A DNA stretch of 64,000 nucleotides, taken from positions 62,001 through 126,000 of the forward strand of contig NZ_JAHVHW010000004.1 of NCBI RefSeq assembly GCF_019802055.1, read 5' to 3'. Positions 37,944 through 47,227 of this stretch are shown here, one piece after another. How positions within the stretch are numbered: position 1 is the first letter of the stretch; the number at the start of each line of letters is the position of its first letter. The position numbers and the translations under genes are program-made. The notes beneath the pieces were generated by a model that saw nothing but the letters and a program-made list of their open reading frames with translations, had not been told where the DNA came from and searched no databases. Origin of the DNA: Ferrimonas balearica (lineage in GTDB: Bacteria > Pseudomonadota > Gammaproteobacteria > Enterobacterales > Shewanellaceae).

Positions 37944-38630
37944 TCAGAACGGCCACAGCGGGCCGGAGAAGAACTTGGAGAGCCAGCCGGACTTCTGGGA
38001 GTCGGCAAAGGTACCGGTACCGGAGTACTGGATGCGGGCGTTGGCCACCCGGGTGCTCTCAATGGTGTTGTCCGGGCTGATGTCGCGGGGACGGACGATG
38101 CCGGTGATGCGGATAAACTCGTCACCGTCATTGATGGTGACCCACTTCTCGCCGCGGATCACCAGGTTACCGTTGGCCAGCACCTGCAACACGTTCACCG
38201 AGATGGAACCCGCCAGACTGTTGGACTGGTTGGCGTCGGACTCCCGGCTCATGTCGAACTTCTCTTTGTATGAGAGATCGATGGTCTGGCCGTTAACGGT
38301 GATCGGGCCGCCACCTGCGCTGATGGGGTCCAACTGCATCTTGTTGTCTTTGCTGATCTCGTTGGAGGCGGACTTCTTCGCTTTAGTCTGCTCCGTCAGC
38401 ATCACGGTGATCACATCACCCACTTTCAGCGCTTTGATGTCGGAGTAGAGTTCGTTGGCGTAGCCGTCGTTGAAGATGGACCCGGTGGTCACCACCTGGC
38501 TGGGCGGCAGATCCGGATAAACCGGCGCATAGTAGGGGTCGTCCGGAATGGGCGAATTGGGGTGAACACAACCTGCCAGCGCAAGCAGTGCCGCCAAACC
38601 CAATGCAGTACGAATCACAGTGCGGGCCAT
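37944..38630 (-). CDS. flgH: Flagellar L-ring lipoprotein FlgH
   Basis: 228 residues with a lipobox LAGC (Cys21). The conserved domain includes [20 protein letters not shown] and [20 protein letters not shown]. Outer-membrane ring of the basal body. Confidence 0.95.
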   Translation of the reverse strand: MARTVIRTALGLAALLALAGCVHPNSPIPDDPYYAPVYPDLPPSQVVTTGSIFNDGYANELYSDIKALKVGDVITVMLTEQTKAKKSASNEISKDNKMQLDPISAGGGPITVNGQTIDLSYKEKFDMSRESDANQSNSLAGSISVNVLQVLANGNLVIRGEKWVTINDGDEFIRITGIVRPRDISPDNTIESTRVANARIQYSGTGTFADSQKSGWLSKFFSGPLWPF

Positions 38631-38643
38631 CTTACGCCTCCCC

Positions 38644-39432
38644 TTAGAGCTGCTGGTTCAGGTTGGCCAGCATCTGGTCCACGGTAGAGATCACCTTGGA
38701 GTTCATCTCGTAGATGCGCTGACTTTCAATCATGTTCACCAGCTCTTCGGTGACGTTCACGTTAGAGGTTTCCAGCGCGCCCTGACGCAGGGTGCCAAGA
38801 CCATCCAAACCCGGTACCCCCTGGATCGGCGCGCCGCTGGCACCGGTTTCCAGGAACATGTTCTGGCCGATCGGCTCCAGACCAGTGGGGTTCACGAAGT
38901 TGGCCACTTCGATCTGACCGATCACCTGGTTTTCCGCCGCACCGGGCACCCGCACGGAGACTTCACCCTCACCGGATACGGTGATGCTCTGGGCGTCTTC
39001 CGGCACCTGAATGCCGGGGTTCAGCAGGAAGCCCGCACCCGGAGTCACCAACTGGCCCTCATCGTCCAGAGCGAACTGGCCGTTGCGGGTGTAAGCGATA
39101 TTGCCGTCCGGCAGCTGAATCTCGAAAAAACCCGGGCCTTCAATCATCAGGTCGAGGCTGTTGTCGGTGGTCAGCATATTGCCCTGGCTGAAGATGCGCT
39201 GGGTGGCCGCCACCTTGGTGCCCGCCCCCAGGGTCAGGCCCGCAGGCAGTTCGGTGTTCTGGGAGCTGATGCCGCCCGCCTGGTTGATGGTTTGGTAGAG
39301 CAGGTCTTCAAAGATCGCCCGGCTCTTCTTGTAACCGACGGTGCTGGCGTTGGCCAGGTTGTTGGAGATGGTGGCGATGTCGGTCTGCTGGGCGTCGAGC
39401 CCGGTCTTACTGATCCATAATGCCGGTTGCAT
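38644..39432 (-). CDS. flgG: Distal rod protein FlgG
   Basis: 262 residues. N-terminal [20 protein letters not shown] plus [16 protein letters not shown], and C-terminal [20 protein letters not shown] are typical FlgG. Eighteen bases after flgF. Confidence 0.95.
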   Translation of the reverse strand: MQPALWISKTGLDAQQTDIATISNNLANASTVGYKKSRAIFEDLLYQTINQAGGISSQNTELPAGLTLGAGTKVAATQRIFSQGNMLTTDNSLDLMIEGPGFFEIQLPDGNIAYTRNGQFALDDEGQLVTPGAGFLLNPGIQVPEDAQSITVSGEGEVSVRVPGAAENQVIGQIEVANFVNPTGLEPIGQNMFLETGASGAPIQGVPGLDGLGTLRQGALETSNVNVTEELVNMIESQRIYEMNSKVISTVDQMLANLNQQL

Positions 39433-39450
39433 GGTGTTTCTCCTTCAGGC

Positions 39451-40188
39451 TCAGCGCATCAACTGCGACTGGGCGCGATCATTCTCTTCGGCGGTCTTCA
39501 TCAGCTTGAGCTGCATATCAAACTGACGCTGGGCTTCAATCATGCCCACCAGTTCGTTGACCGGATTGACGTTACTGCCCTCCACCGCGCCGGTCACCAG
39601 ACTGACCTCAACCGCGTTCTGGTAGGGCTGACCATCCAGGCGGCGGAACAGGCCGTCTTCGCCTTTGGTCAGGGAATTCAGGGGGGGATTGACCAGCCGC
39701 AGTTGGCCCACCTCCTCCATGGCGTTGGCCGGTGCACCCTGTGGGCGAACCGTCACCATGCCGTCCTGGGCCACCTCCACCTTTTCAATCGGCAGAGGCA
39801 GAAAGATGGGGCCAGCGTTGCCCATTACCGGCTGACCCTGGCCGTTCATCAGCATGCCCGCTTCATCAAAACGCAGACTGCCGGAGCGGGTCAGCGCTTC
39901 GTTGCCGCTGTCATCCTGAACCACGAACCAGCCCTGGTCCTTGATGGCAACGTCCAGAGAACGGCCGGTGGTTTTGATGGCGCCGGGATCGAAATCGGTG
40001 GCGGGACGCTCGGTCATGGCAAAGACGCGGGTCGGCAACCCTTCGCCAAACGCCTGCATGGCGCGGGCCTGACTCATGTCCGCCTTGAAGCCATCGGTTT
40101 TGGCGTTGGCCAGATTGTTGGCGTGGCTGGCCAGCTGGTGCAGGTTCTGCTTGGCGCCGCTGGCAGCGATATAGAGGTAGTTGTCCAC
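39451..40188 (-). CDS. flgF: Proximal rod protein FlgF
   Basis: 245 residues from GTG 40188, chosen because AGGGA lies seven bases upstream and the product begins VDNYLYIAASGAKQN as FlgF should; an in-frame TTG at 40206 is the alternative. Ends with SNVNPVNELVGMIEAQRQFD. A consensus sigma-54 promoter lies 44 bases upstream, so flgF-flgL form their own transcription unit. Confidence 0.94.
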   Translation of the reverse strand: MDNYLYIAASGAKQNLHQLASHANNLANAKTDGFKADMSQARAMQAFGEGLPTRVFAMTERPATDFDPGAIKTTGRSLDVAIKDQGWFVVQDDSGNEALTRSGSLRFDEAGMLMNGQGQPVMGNAGPIFLPLPIEKVEVAQDGMVTVRPQGAPANAMEEVGQLRLVNPPLNSLTKGEDGLFRRLDGQPYQNAVEVSLVTGAVEGSNVNPVNELVGMIEAQRQFDMQLKLMKTAEENDRAQSQLMR

Positions 40189-40231
40189 CGTCGTTCCCTG
40201 GGTCAAATTCCTGAAACTCTGGGCAATTCAT

Positions 40232-40247
40232 AGCAACTATCGTGCCA
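40232..40247 (-). promoter_or_regulatory. Sigma-54 promoter of flgF
   Basis: On the minus strand TGGCACGATAGTTGCT, preceded by C, matches YTGGCACGrNNNTTGCW at every fixed position. Predicted start near 40220, 32 bases before the flgF GTG. Confidence 0.88.
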
Positions 40248-40378
40248 GTGAATTTTGACGCCGTGCGGCAGGCGTTAAAGCCCGGTAAACCGAGGGGTGG
40301 AGCAAAGAGGGTCAATTCAGGAGGGGAAACGACTTGCCGCCCCCGGATGGAGGCGGCAAGAGAGAGGCAAGGGCCGGA

Positions 40379-41785
40379 TCAGCGGATCTGCAGGATGTTC
40401 TGAGACAGCTGGTTGGACACATCCAGAGCACGGGAGTTGGCCTGGAAGTTACGCTGGGCGCTGATCAGATCCACCAGCTCGGTGGTCAGGTCCACGTTGG
40501 ACTGCTCCAGTGCGGCGGAGCGGATGCTGCCGAACGCGCCCACATTGGGCTCGCCCACCAGCGGCTCACCACTGTCATTGCTCTGCTTCCAGGAGGTGTT
40601 GCCGATCTGGGTCAGACCCTGCTCATTGGCAAAACGGGCCAGAGCCACTTTGCCCAGCGCCTGCTGAGTGCCGTTGGAGTAGGTGGCGTTGATCAGACCT
40701 TCAGCGGTCACTTCCACGTTGGTCAGACGACCCACGGTGGCGCCATCCTGGCTCAGTTCGGTCACCTCAAACGGGGCGGCGTACTGAGTCGGGTTGTTGA
40801 ACTTCAGGGTCATACGCTGAGTGCCGTCGGCACCGGGGCCGATGATGCCCGCACCGTCACCCGGTACACCGGAAGAGGGATCATCCAGGCCCAGTGCCTG
40901 AGTCTGAATCACGGCGGGATCAGAACCGATGTAACCGCCGACATCGTCAAAGCTCATCACGAAGCCGGTCTGGCCGCTGGCGGCAACCGCGTTGTTGGTG
41001 ACGTCAGCAACGCCATCACCGTTGGTGTCCTGGCCCCACTGACCAGACGTTGCGGCACCACCGGCCACATCCCAGATGTCCACCGGCTGGTTGTCCACGG
41101 TGGTGAACACCACCCACTGGTTGTTGTTGTTCAGCGAGCCGCCATTGGGCTTGATGAAGTAGCTGGTCTGGATATGAGGCTCACCCAGAGAGTCATAGAT
41201 GGTCACCGAGGTGGCAGTGTTATAGGTGGTCGGATCCGCCGGGTTAAAGAGGGCCGGGTCCATCTCCACGTCGTTGGCCGGCAGGTTCATCGACATGGTG
41301 ATTTCACTGGTGGCGTTGGGCTGACCCGCGGTCTGGGGGATCTGCACCGGCTTGGTGGTGGAGAGAGACACCGACTGAACGGAACCGTCCGCGTTCACCG
41401 GCAGCGCCATCAGGTAGTTGCCCTGGCTGTCGACCACAAAGTTGCTGTCGTTCAGCTTAAATGCACCGGCACGGGTGTAGGAGAAATCCTGGCTGCCAAA
41501 CTCGGAGTTGGTGACGAAGAAGCCGTTGCCGTTGATCGCCAGGTCCAACGCGTTGTTGGTAAAGGCGAGCGCGCCCTGGTGGAACTGCTGGGCGATCTGC
41601 GCGGTGGCCACACCGGCACCCACGTTGGTCTTGCTGTTGGTGAACAGCGAGTTGTTGTACACGTCCGCAAACTCGGCACGGGACTCTTTAAAGCCGATGG
41701 TGTTTACGTTGGCGATGTTGTTGGACGTGGTGTTCAGGTCCTTCTGGGCGGCGTTCAGACCGCTGAGGGAGATATTGAATGACAT
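40379..41785 (-). CDS. flgE: Flagellar hook protein FlgE
   Basis: 468 residues. N-terminal SFNISLSGLNAAQKDLNTTS and NNIANVNTIGFKESRAEF, DLAINGNGFF, and C-terminal SNVDLTTELVDLISAQRNFQ. The middle (about 150-330) is variable. Last gene of the flgBCDE run; a ~190-base gap with a promoter separates it from flgF. Confidence 0.95.
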   Translation of the reverse strand: MSFNISLSGLNAAQKDLNTTSNNIANVNTIGFKESRAEFADVYNNSLFTNSKTNVGAGVATAQIAQQFHQGALAFTNNALDLAINGNGFFVTNSEFGSQDFSYTRAGAFKLNDSNFVVDSQGNYLMALPVNADGSVQSVSLSTTKPVQIPQTAGQPNATSEITMSMNLPANDVEMDPALFNPADPTTYNTATSVTIYDSLGEPHIQTSYFIKPNGGSLNNNNQWVVFTTVDNQPVDIWDVAGGAATSGQWGQDTNGDGVADVTNNAVAASGQTGFVMSFDDVGGYIGSDPAVIQTQALGLDDPSSGVPGDGAGIIGPGADGTQRMTLKFNNPTQYAAPFEVTELSQDGATVGRLTNVEVTAEGLINATYSNGTQQALGKVALARFANEQGLTQIGNTSWKQSNDSGEPLVGEPNVGAFGSIRSAALEQSNVDLTTELVDLISAQRNFQANSRALDVSNQLSQNILQIR

Positions 41786-41798
41786 GAGTTAGCTTCCT

Positions 41799-42485
41799 TT
41801 ATCCTTCCGCAACGGCCAAGACGTCACCCAGGCTGATCCCGCCCAGGCCACGAAGATTCAATACGGTGTCATAGTCGGCGCCACCCAATGTGACGCTGTT
41901 AACGTGCGCGTAGGTGGAGACCGGCAGCTCCTGATTGCTGCCATCGGCCACACCCTGTGCGCTAAAGCTGTAAGTGCCGGGAGGCAAAGGTTTGCCTTCG
42001 GCATCGGTGCCGTCCCAGACGAAATCCACATTGCCGCCGGCGCCCGCATCCACGCTGATGGTGCGAACCACCTGACCGGTGCTGTCCTCAACCCGAACCA
42101 TCAGGTTCTGAGTGCCACTCGGCGCGCTGACCACACCGGAAACCGGGGTGGCGGCGTCGCTCAGGTAGCCCATGTTGGAGGGGATGAGCACCTTCTGCCC
42201 CACCAGACCGGACGCCTGCAGCGCCTGGTTGGAGGTCATCACGGTGTTGAGGCTCTTAATCTCGTCGTTGAGGTTGTTGATCCCATCCACGGTGGCAAAG
42301 GAGGACATCTGGGAGATCATCTGATCGTTGTCCACCGGCTTCATGGGGTCCTGCATCGACAGCTGCTGAGACAGCAGGGAAAAGAAGTCTTCCTGAGTCA
42401 GCGCCTGGTTGGCGTTGGACTCCGGTACCGGCGACTCCTGCTGCCAGCGCATGGCGTCAAGGTAGTTGTTGTTAATGGTACTCAC
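41799..42485 (-). CDS. flgD: Hook capping protein FlgD
   Basis: 228 residues from GTG 42485 (GGGAG nine bases upstream; in-frame TTG at 42491 is too close to it). Contains QEDFFSLLSQQLSMQDPMKPVDN, the FlgD signature, then FlgD Ig-like and tudor-like regions (VDFVWDGTDAEGKPLPPGTY). It scaffolds hook polymerisation. Confidence 0.93.
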   Translation of the reverse strand: MSTINNNYLDAMRWQQESPVPESNANQALTQEDFFSLLSQQLSMQDPMKPVDNDQMISQMSSFATVDGINNLNDEIKSLNTVMTSNQALQASGLVGQKVLIPSNMGYLSDAATPVSGVVSAPSGTQNLMVRVEDSTGQVVRTISVDAGAGGNVDFVWDGTDAEGKPLPPGTYSFSAQGVADGSNQELPVSTYAHVNSVTLGGADYDTVLNLRGLGGISLGDVLAVAEG

Positions 42486-42501
42486 GGACAATTACTCCCG
42501 A

Positions 42502-42921
42502 TTAGCCTTTGCCCAGACGCAGGGTCTGCTGGGCCATCTCTTTGGCAGCACTGGCTACCTGCACGTTGGCCTGGTAGCTGCGCGAGGCGGAGATCATGTT
42601 GGCCATCTCCTCCACCACGTTGACGTTGGGTTTGTAGATGTAGCCCTCCTGGTCCGCCAGCGGATGGTTGGGGCTGAACTGGCGCACCAGCGGCTTGTCG
42701 CTTTCGACAATGCCCGCCACCTGCACCGGCACACTCTGGCTCTGGTAGCCGGAGGCCTGCTGCAGAGCCGCTTCAAACACCGGCTGACGTGCGCGATAGG
42801 TCTCACCCGCGCTGGAGCTGACGCTGTTGGCGTTGGCGATGTTGGACGCGGTGGTATTGAGGCGTACCGACTGGGCACTCATGCCGGAACCGGCGGTATC
42901 AAAGATCTTGAACAGGCTCAT
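42502..42921 (-). CDS. flgC: Proximal rod protein FlgC
   Basis: 139 residues, the usual size. IFDTAGSGMSAQSVRLNTTA, SNIANANSVSSSAGETYRAR and NVNVVEEMANMISASRSYQ identify it. Two bases after flgB. Confidence 0.96.
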   Translation of the reverse strand: MSLFKIFDTAGSGMSAQSVRLNTTASNIANANSVSSSAGETYRARQPVFEAALQQASGYQSQSVPVQVAGIVESDKPLVRQFSPNHPLADQEGYIYKPNVNVVEEMANMISASRSYQANVQVASAAKEMAQQTLRLGKG

Positions 42922-42923
42922 GC

Positions 42924-43319
42924 TCAGTCTCCTCGCAGCGCTTTCTTAAGGCCGCTGAACTTGCCATCCAGGAAGCCCAGGCTCATCTGGTACTCCAGGG
43001 TGTTCTGCATAAAGAGGTTGCGCTCGGTTTGCAGATCAACGGTATTGCCATCGCCGGTATCCGGGTGCAGCGGCGACCGGAACTTCAGGCCCGGCTGCGG
43101 ATCGATGCTGGCATCAAAGTGTTTTTCGTGGCTCCGGGAGAGGGCAAACGCTTGCCGGCTCTTTGCCCCCGCCAGCGCCTGCTCGAAGTCGAGGTCCTGC
43201 GCCTTGTAGTTGGGGGTGTCAGCATTGGCGATATTGCTGGAGAGCACTTCCGCACGCTCCGCCCGCACACCGAGGGTGTGCTGGTGAATGCCTAATGCCT
43301 TGTCAAAAGAGATGGCCAT
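42924..43319 (-). CDS. flgB: Proximal rod protein FlgB
   Basis: 131 residues from ATG 43319, with AGGAGG upstream; the longer open frame to 43376 would run into the promoter. [20 protein letters not shown] and [20 protein letters not shown] identify FlgB. First gene of flgBCDE, with a sigma-54 promoter 34 bases upstream. Confidence 0.95.
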   Translation of the reverse strand: MAISFDKALGIHQHTLGVRAERAEVLSSNIANADTPNYKAQDLDFEQALAGAKSRQAFALSRSHEKHFDASIDPQPGLKFRSPLHPDTGDGNTVDLQTERNLFMQNTLEYQMSLGFLDGKFSGLKKALRGD

Positions 43320-43352
43320 ACTTTGCCTCCTGGATCCGTATGGCCAATAAAA

Positions 43353-43368
43353 AGCAAAAGGCGTGCCA
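43353..43368 (-). promoter_or_regulatory. Sigma-54 promoter of flgB
   Basis: Minus-strand TGGCACGCCTTTTGCT fits TGGCACGNNNNTTGCW perfectly. The predicted start is near 43341, 22 bases before flgB. Its -24 box is also the 3' arm of the cheR terminator. Confidence 0.88.
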
Positions 43369-43380
43369 TTCGACACGCCT
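43359..43380 (-). terminator. cheR terminator overlapping the flgB promoter
   Basis: AGGCGTG and CACGCCT pair around an eight-base loop; on the minus strand this is followed by TTTTGCTTTTT. It ends the cheV-cheR transcript. Confidence 0.7.
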
Positions 43381-43401
43381 TAGGATTGATCGTCGCTCGC
43401 C

Positions 43402-44229
43402 TTATCGCTTGCGATAGAGGATACCCGCGGGATAGCGGCACATTTCGAAGTCATCGCTCAGGTTAGCGATGGACTCGGATGCCCCCAGGAACAGGTACCC
43501 CCCCGGGTTCAGAGCGGCAGCGAATTGCCGCAGAATTTTCTGTTTGTTCTCCGGAGAGAAGTAGATGAGGACATTGCGGCAGAAGATGATGTCGAAGCGC
43601 CCCAACAGCAGGTAGCTGTCCAACAGGTTGTGCTGACGGAAGCTGATGCCCTGACGGATCTCCGGCTTCACCTTCATCCGGCCCTCGCCCAGGCAATCAA
43701 AGAACTGCTGCTTACGGACGTCGCTCAGGCCCCGCCCCATCGCCAGCGCGTCGTATTCGCCGCTCTGGGCCTGCTCCAGCACCTTAGTGGACAGGTCGGT
43801 CGCCAGGATCTCCCCGCCCTGCATCAGGCGGCCAGGGTTCTTGCGGCGATACTCCTGCAGACTCATCGCCAGGGAGTAAGGCTCCTGCCCGGTGGAACAG
43901 GCGGCGGACCAGATCCGCACCCGGCCATTGCCCTGGCTCATCTCCGGCAACACCTCGTTTTGCAGCAGCTCGAACGGGTAACCATCCCGGAACCAGAAGG
44001 TTTCGTTAGTGGTCATCGCCTCGATCACCCGGGTTTTCAGGGCGGAGCCTTCCGGACGCATCACCTCACGGACCAGGTCCGTCATGGTGGCATGGTGTGA
44101 TGCCATCAGCGGGCCCAGTCGGCTGCGAACCAGGTATTGCTTGTTTTCGCCCAGAACGATCCCGCACTGACGCTGCAGAAAGTCAGCGAAAGCCTGATAG
44201 TCTTGGATTGCCAGAGACTTCGTTGGCAA
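43402..44229 (-). CDS. cheR: Chemotaxis protein methyltransferase CheR
   Basis: 275 residues from TTG 44229 (AGGGGAA seven bases upstream; no suitable ATG exists before residue 42). N-terminal CheR helical domain, then the SAM-binding domain with WSAACSTGQEPYSLAM and IIFCRNVLIYF. It methylates glutamates of chemoreceptors such as the one at 56-58 kb. Two bases separate it from cheV. Confidence 0.94.
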   Translation of the reverse strand: MPTKSLAIQDYQAFADFLQRQCGIVLGENKQYLVRSRLGPLMASHHATMTDLVREVMRPEGSALKTRVIEAMTTNETFWFRDGYPFELLQNEVLPEMSQGNGRVRIWSAACSTGQEPYSLAMSLQEYRRKNPGRLMQGGEILATDLSTKVLEQAQSGEYDALAMGRGLSDVRKQQFFDCLGEGRMKVKPEIRQGISFRQHNLLDSYLLLGRFDIIFCRNVLIYFSPENKQKILRQFAAALNPGGYLFLGASESIANLSDDFEMCRYPAGILYRKR

Positions 44230-44231
44230 TG

Positions 44232-45164
44232 TTATTCCCCTTGTTTGGTAACGAGGTAGTTGTTGACGGTACGAGCCAGTTCATCAGGATTGAACTTGGC
44301 AATGAATTCGTTGGCCCCCACCTTCTGCACCATCGCCTGGTTAAAGACCCCGGACAGCGAGGTGTGCAGAATCACGCTCAGGGAGCGGAGTTTGGGGTGG
44401 GCGCGGATCTCGGCGGTCAGGGTATAACCGTCCATCTCCGGCATCTCAATATCGGACACCACCAGGCTCATCTTCTCGGAGATGTCCTGGCAATCCTCCG
44501 CCAGCTCTTTGAGCTTGTTCAGCGCTTCCAGCCCGTCCTTCACCACGATAAGGTCCAGCCCCATCGGCTCCAGTGCACGCTGAACCTGTTTGCGGGCCAC
44601 AGAGGAGTCATCCGCAACCAGCACCGTTTTACGGGTGGTTTGGGTGGGTGCCAGCTCAGCCACCACCTCTTTGCTCACCTCGGCACGGGCCGGAGAGATC
44701 TCATCCAGCACCTTTTCCACGTCGAGGATCTCCACCAGTTGCTGATCCAGCTCGGTCACGGCAGTCAGGTAGTTGCTGCGACCACTGCCCTTCGGCGGTG
44801 GCAACACCCCTTCCCAGTTCAGGTTGACGATGCGCTCAACACCGCTGACCAGGAAGCCCTGTACGGAACGGTTGTACTCGGTGATGATGACGAACGCGGT
44901 ATCCAGGTTTTGGGTAGCAGGGCCACCGATGGCCGCCGAGAGATCAATAACGGAAATGGTTTGCCCGCGAATGTGGGCAACGCCCCGGATGAGGCCACTT
45001 TGATGGGGAAGCGCGGTCAGCTTGGGGCACTGCAGCACCTCGCGAACCTTGAACACATTGATGCCGTAGCGCTGGCGTCCTTGGAGGCGGAACAGCAACA
45101 ACTCGAGGCGGTTTTGACCCACCAGCTGAGTACGCTGGTTCACCGAATCCAAAATACTGGCCAT
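44232..45164 (-). CDS. cheV: Chemotaxis coupling protein CheV
   Basis: 310 residues: a CheW-like domain (about 15-150, FKVREVLQCPKLTALP) and a response-regulator receiver domain (about 180-305, VLVADDSSVARKQVQ, phosphoacceptor Asp in VVSDIEMPEMDGY). It couples receptors to CheA. CheV-cheR preceding flgB is the conserved order in Vibrio and Shewanella. Confidence 0.95.
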   Translation of the reverse strand: MASILDSVNQRTQLVGQNRLELLLFRLQGRQRYGINVFKVREVLQCPKLTALPHQSGLIRGVAHIRGQTISVIDLSAAIGGPATQNLDTAFVIITEYNRSVQGFLVSGVERIVNLNWEGVLPPPKGSGRSNYLTAVTELDQQLVEILDVEKVLDEISPARAEVSKEVVAELAPTQTTRKTVLVADDSSVARKQVQRALEPMGLDLIVVKDGLEALNKLKELAEDCQDISEKMSLVVSDIEMPEMDGYTLTAEIRAHPKLRSLSVILHTSLSGVFNQAMVQKVGANEFIAKFNPDELARTVNNYLVTKQGE

Positions 45165-45342
45165 AAGGGAACGTCCTTATCAAAACTTTTCGAAAACCGG
45201 GGCATAGCTGCCGCTATTGGGTTATATCGGCCGATTGTCGTTATAATGCAGCGGCGTTGTATCAATTTCCGAAACCCGGTTCAACCGAGCCCGTCAGAAA
45301 CTGGTAAAACACTCCCTAAAAACGGGTTCGATTATAAGAGTA

Positions 45343-46059
45343 ATGGATCGGCGAATGCGAACTTTCTCAACCGCTTACTCCCGGGTATTTTGCCTGGTGA
45401 CAGGACTGCTGTCCGCCACCCTGGCAAACGCCAGTGGCACCTCGCTGGAGGCGATTCGCGCCACGGCGGCAGACTACGTTCAGGCCCACATCACGGTGCC
45501 GGACGGTGCCCGGGTCACGGTCGAGGCCAATGAACTGGACAACCGGCTTAAGTATCCTGATTGTAAGCAGCCATTGTTGGCGAGTGCGCCGGGGAATAAC
45601 GGCTTTGGCCGCTACGTCACCGTTAAGGTCAGCTGCGCGGATGATCAGGGCTGGTCCCTCTATGTGCCGGTGCAGACCCGCTTCGAGTACCCGGTGGTGG
45701 TGGCCACCGCCACCCTGAACGCGGACGCGGTGCTGGAACCGCAGCATCTGCGGCTGGAGTACCGGGACGCCAACACCCTGCGCGGCAATACCGTTACCGA
45801 CCCCAACCAACTGGTGGGCGCCCGTTTGATCCGCCGCATTGGCAGCGGTCAGCCCATCGGCAATAACAACATCTGTCTGGTGTGCAGCGGCGACCTGGTG
45901 ACCATCTTCGCCCGCACCGGCGGCATCGAAATTAAGACCGGCGGGGAAGCGCGGGGCAGCGGCGCACTGGGTGACACCATCCGGGTGCAAAACAGCCGCT
46001 CAAAACGTATCATCGATGCCAGAGTGGTCGGCGTCGGCGAAGTCGAAGTCCGGATGTAA
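45343..46059 (+). CDS. flgA: Flagellar P-ring chaperone FlgA
   Basis: 238 residues from ATG 45343 (ATG 45355 is an alternative start). Signal peptide ends LANA; the C-terminal SAF-type domain contains NTLRGNTVTDPNQLVGARL and ALGDTIRVQN. Periplasmic chaperone for FlgI. Divergent from cheV across a 178-base gap that contains a TATAAT box near 45242. Confidence 0.93.
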   Translation: MDRRMRTFSTAYSRVFCLVTGLLSATLANASGTSLEAIRATAADYVQAHITVPDGARVTVEANELDNRLKYPDCKQPLLASAPGNNGFGRYVTVKVSCADDQGWSLYVPVQTRFEYPVVVATATLNADAVLEPQHLRLEYRDANTLRGNTVTDPNQLVGARLIRRIGSGQPIGNNNICLVCSGDLVTIFARTGGIEIKTGGEARGSGALGDTIRVQNSRSKRIIDARVVGVGEVEVRM

Positions 46060-46066
46060 AAAACAC

Positions 46067-46093
46067 TAAAGCTTTGCGCGAACCGGGCGATAA
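46067..46093 (+). promoter_or_regulatory. Sigma-28 (FliA) promoter of flgM
   Basis: TAAAGCTT, N11, GGCGATAA against consensus TAAAGTTT-N11-GCCGATAA: one mismatch in each box and exact spacing. It lies 44 bases before flgM, so the anti-sigma gene is under its own target sigma. Confidence 0.85.
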
Positions 46094-46136
46094 CCGGGGT
46101 GAGCGAAGACACATTATTTAACGGAGCCAAACCATT

Positions 46137-46454
46137 ATGGCGATCGATCTCAGCAAATTGACCACCGGTGCCAGCCACACTCTGCCGAGCCAGAGCAAGG
46201 CGAAACCGGCCGTCAACAGCGACAGCAGCCCGGCCCCTGCCCGCCCGGCAGGCGACGCCGTAGTGCTGACTGAGCAAGCCCAGCAGTTGGCCCGGGCGGA
46301 AAGCAACCTGGCCAATGCCACCGGCATCGACCAGGGCAAAGTGGACGCCATCAAGCAAGCGATTGCCGAAGGCCGCTACCATGTTGACCCCGAGCGTCTG
46401 GCTCAGAACATCACCAAGTTCGAGAACGAACTGAACGGGCTGATGGATGAGTGA
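46137..46454 (+). CDS. flgM: Anti-sigma-28 factor FlgM
   Basis: 105 residues. The C-terminal sigma-binding helices include GIDQGKVDAIKQAIAEGRYH and VDPERLAQNI, diagnostic of FlgM; the N-terminal half is disordered (Ser/Ala/Pro-rich). It holds FliA inactive until exported through the finished hook. Overlaps flgN by eight bases. Confidence 0.94.
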   Translation: MAIDLSKLTTGASHTLPSQSKAKPAVNSDSSPAPARPAGDAVVLTEQAQQLARAESNLANATGIDQGKVDAIKQAIAEGRYHVDPERLAQNITKFENELNGLMDE

Positions 46455-46878
46455 GACCTCCCTCTCTGAACTGCTTTCCCAACAGCTGATCCGCCTGGAT
46501 CAGCTGTTGGCGCTTCTGGCCCGGGAAACCGAGGCCCTGGTGCAGCGCGACGTAGACCAGATTGAAGCCCTGCTGAAAGAGAAGCTCACCCTGCTGGAAA
46601 ACATCGGACAGGCCGATACGGTACTGAGCCGCCATCCGCAGATTGAGCAGGTGAAAACCGACCCGGCCCTGGCTGATACCCTGAAGCAGGCCCAGGCCCG
46701 TCTGGCAGAGTGCCAGAGCCGCAACGAACACAACCAGGCTCAGGCGGAGCTGGTCAGCGCCAGTCTGACCCGACTGCAGCAACTGATGCAGCGCACCCGC
46801 CACGCCAGCGCCATGACCTACACCGGCGAAGGGCAAACCCACGTCGGCCAGCGCCTCGGCAAAAGCATTCAGGTATAG
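46447..46878 (+). CDS. flgN: Flagellar export chaperone FlgN
   Basis: 143 residues, mostly helical: LIRLDQLLALLARETEALVQ, ERDV-like RDVDQIEALLKEKLTLL, ending YTGEGQTHVGQRLGKSIQV. Chaperone for FlgK and FlgL. Its ATG lies within the flgM end. Confidence 0.92.
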   Translation: MSETSLSELLSQQLIRLDQLLALLARETEALVQRDVDQIEALLKEKLTLLENIGQADTVLSRHPQIEQVKTDPALADTLKQAQARLAECQSRNEHNQAQAELVSASLTRLQQLMQRTRHASAMTYTGEGQTHVGQRLGKSIQV

Positions 46879-46901
46879 CGGTAACCCACCGCTCTCAAAA
46901 C

Positions 46902-46924
46902 GCCCGGCCTTGCCGGGCTTTTTT
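46902..46924 (+). terminator. flgMN terminator
   Basis: GCCCGGC, loop CTT, GCCGGGC, then TTTTTT. Confidence 0.9.
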
Positions 46925-46941
46925 GTGCCGTGCACTCGTAG

Positions 46942-47164
46942 CGTGGGCTTTGAGCCCACGGTTAGGTGCTCCGAATTTGCCACGGCCCGTGGGCTGTAAG
47001 CCCACGCTACCCTATTGTTCGCGACATCACCCTACTTGCCCATGGTGCCCCGAATCCGCCACGGCCCGTGGGCTGTAAGCCCACGCTACCCTATTGTTCG
47101 CGACATCACCCTGCTTGCCCATGGTGCTCCGAATCCGCCACGGCCCGTGGGCTGCAAGCCCACG
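46942..47164. repeat. REP-like array, four GTGGGCT palindromes on a 79-bp unit
   Basis: Palindromes CGTGGGCT-N3-AGCCCACG lie at 46942-46960, 46988-47006, 47067-47085 and 47146-47164. The last three recur every 79 bases, and the whole 79-bp unit is almost identical. The first is 46 bases from the second, lacking the middle ~33 bases. The array fills the 349-base gap between flgN and flgP together with two terminators; no gene is visible in it. Confidence 0.9.
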
Positions 47165-47182
47165 CTACTCTGCGATAGGCAC

Positions 47183-47208
47183 AAAAAAACCGGCACACTG
47201 GCCGGTTT
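47183..47208 (-). terminator. flgOP terminator
   Basis: On the minus strand AAACCGGC, loop, GCCGGTTT followed by TTTT, 20 bases after flgP. Confidence 0.85.
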
Positions 47209-47227
47209 CCTGTTCAAGACGCATCGC

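Noticed and set aside
45207-45260. Sigma-28 promoter for cheV
   Set aside because: A GCCGATAT box is present on the minus strand but there is no TAAA box at the required distance.
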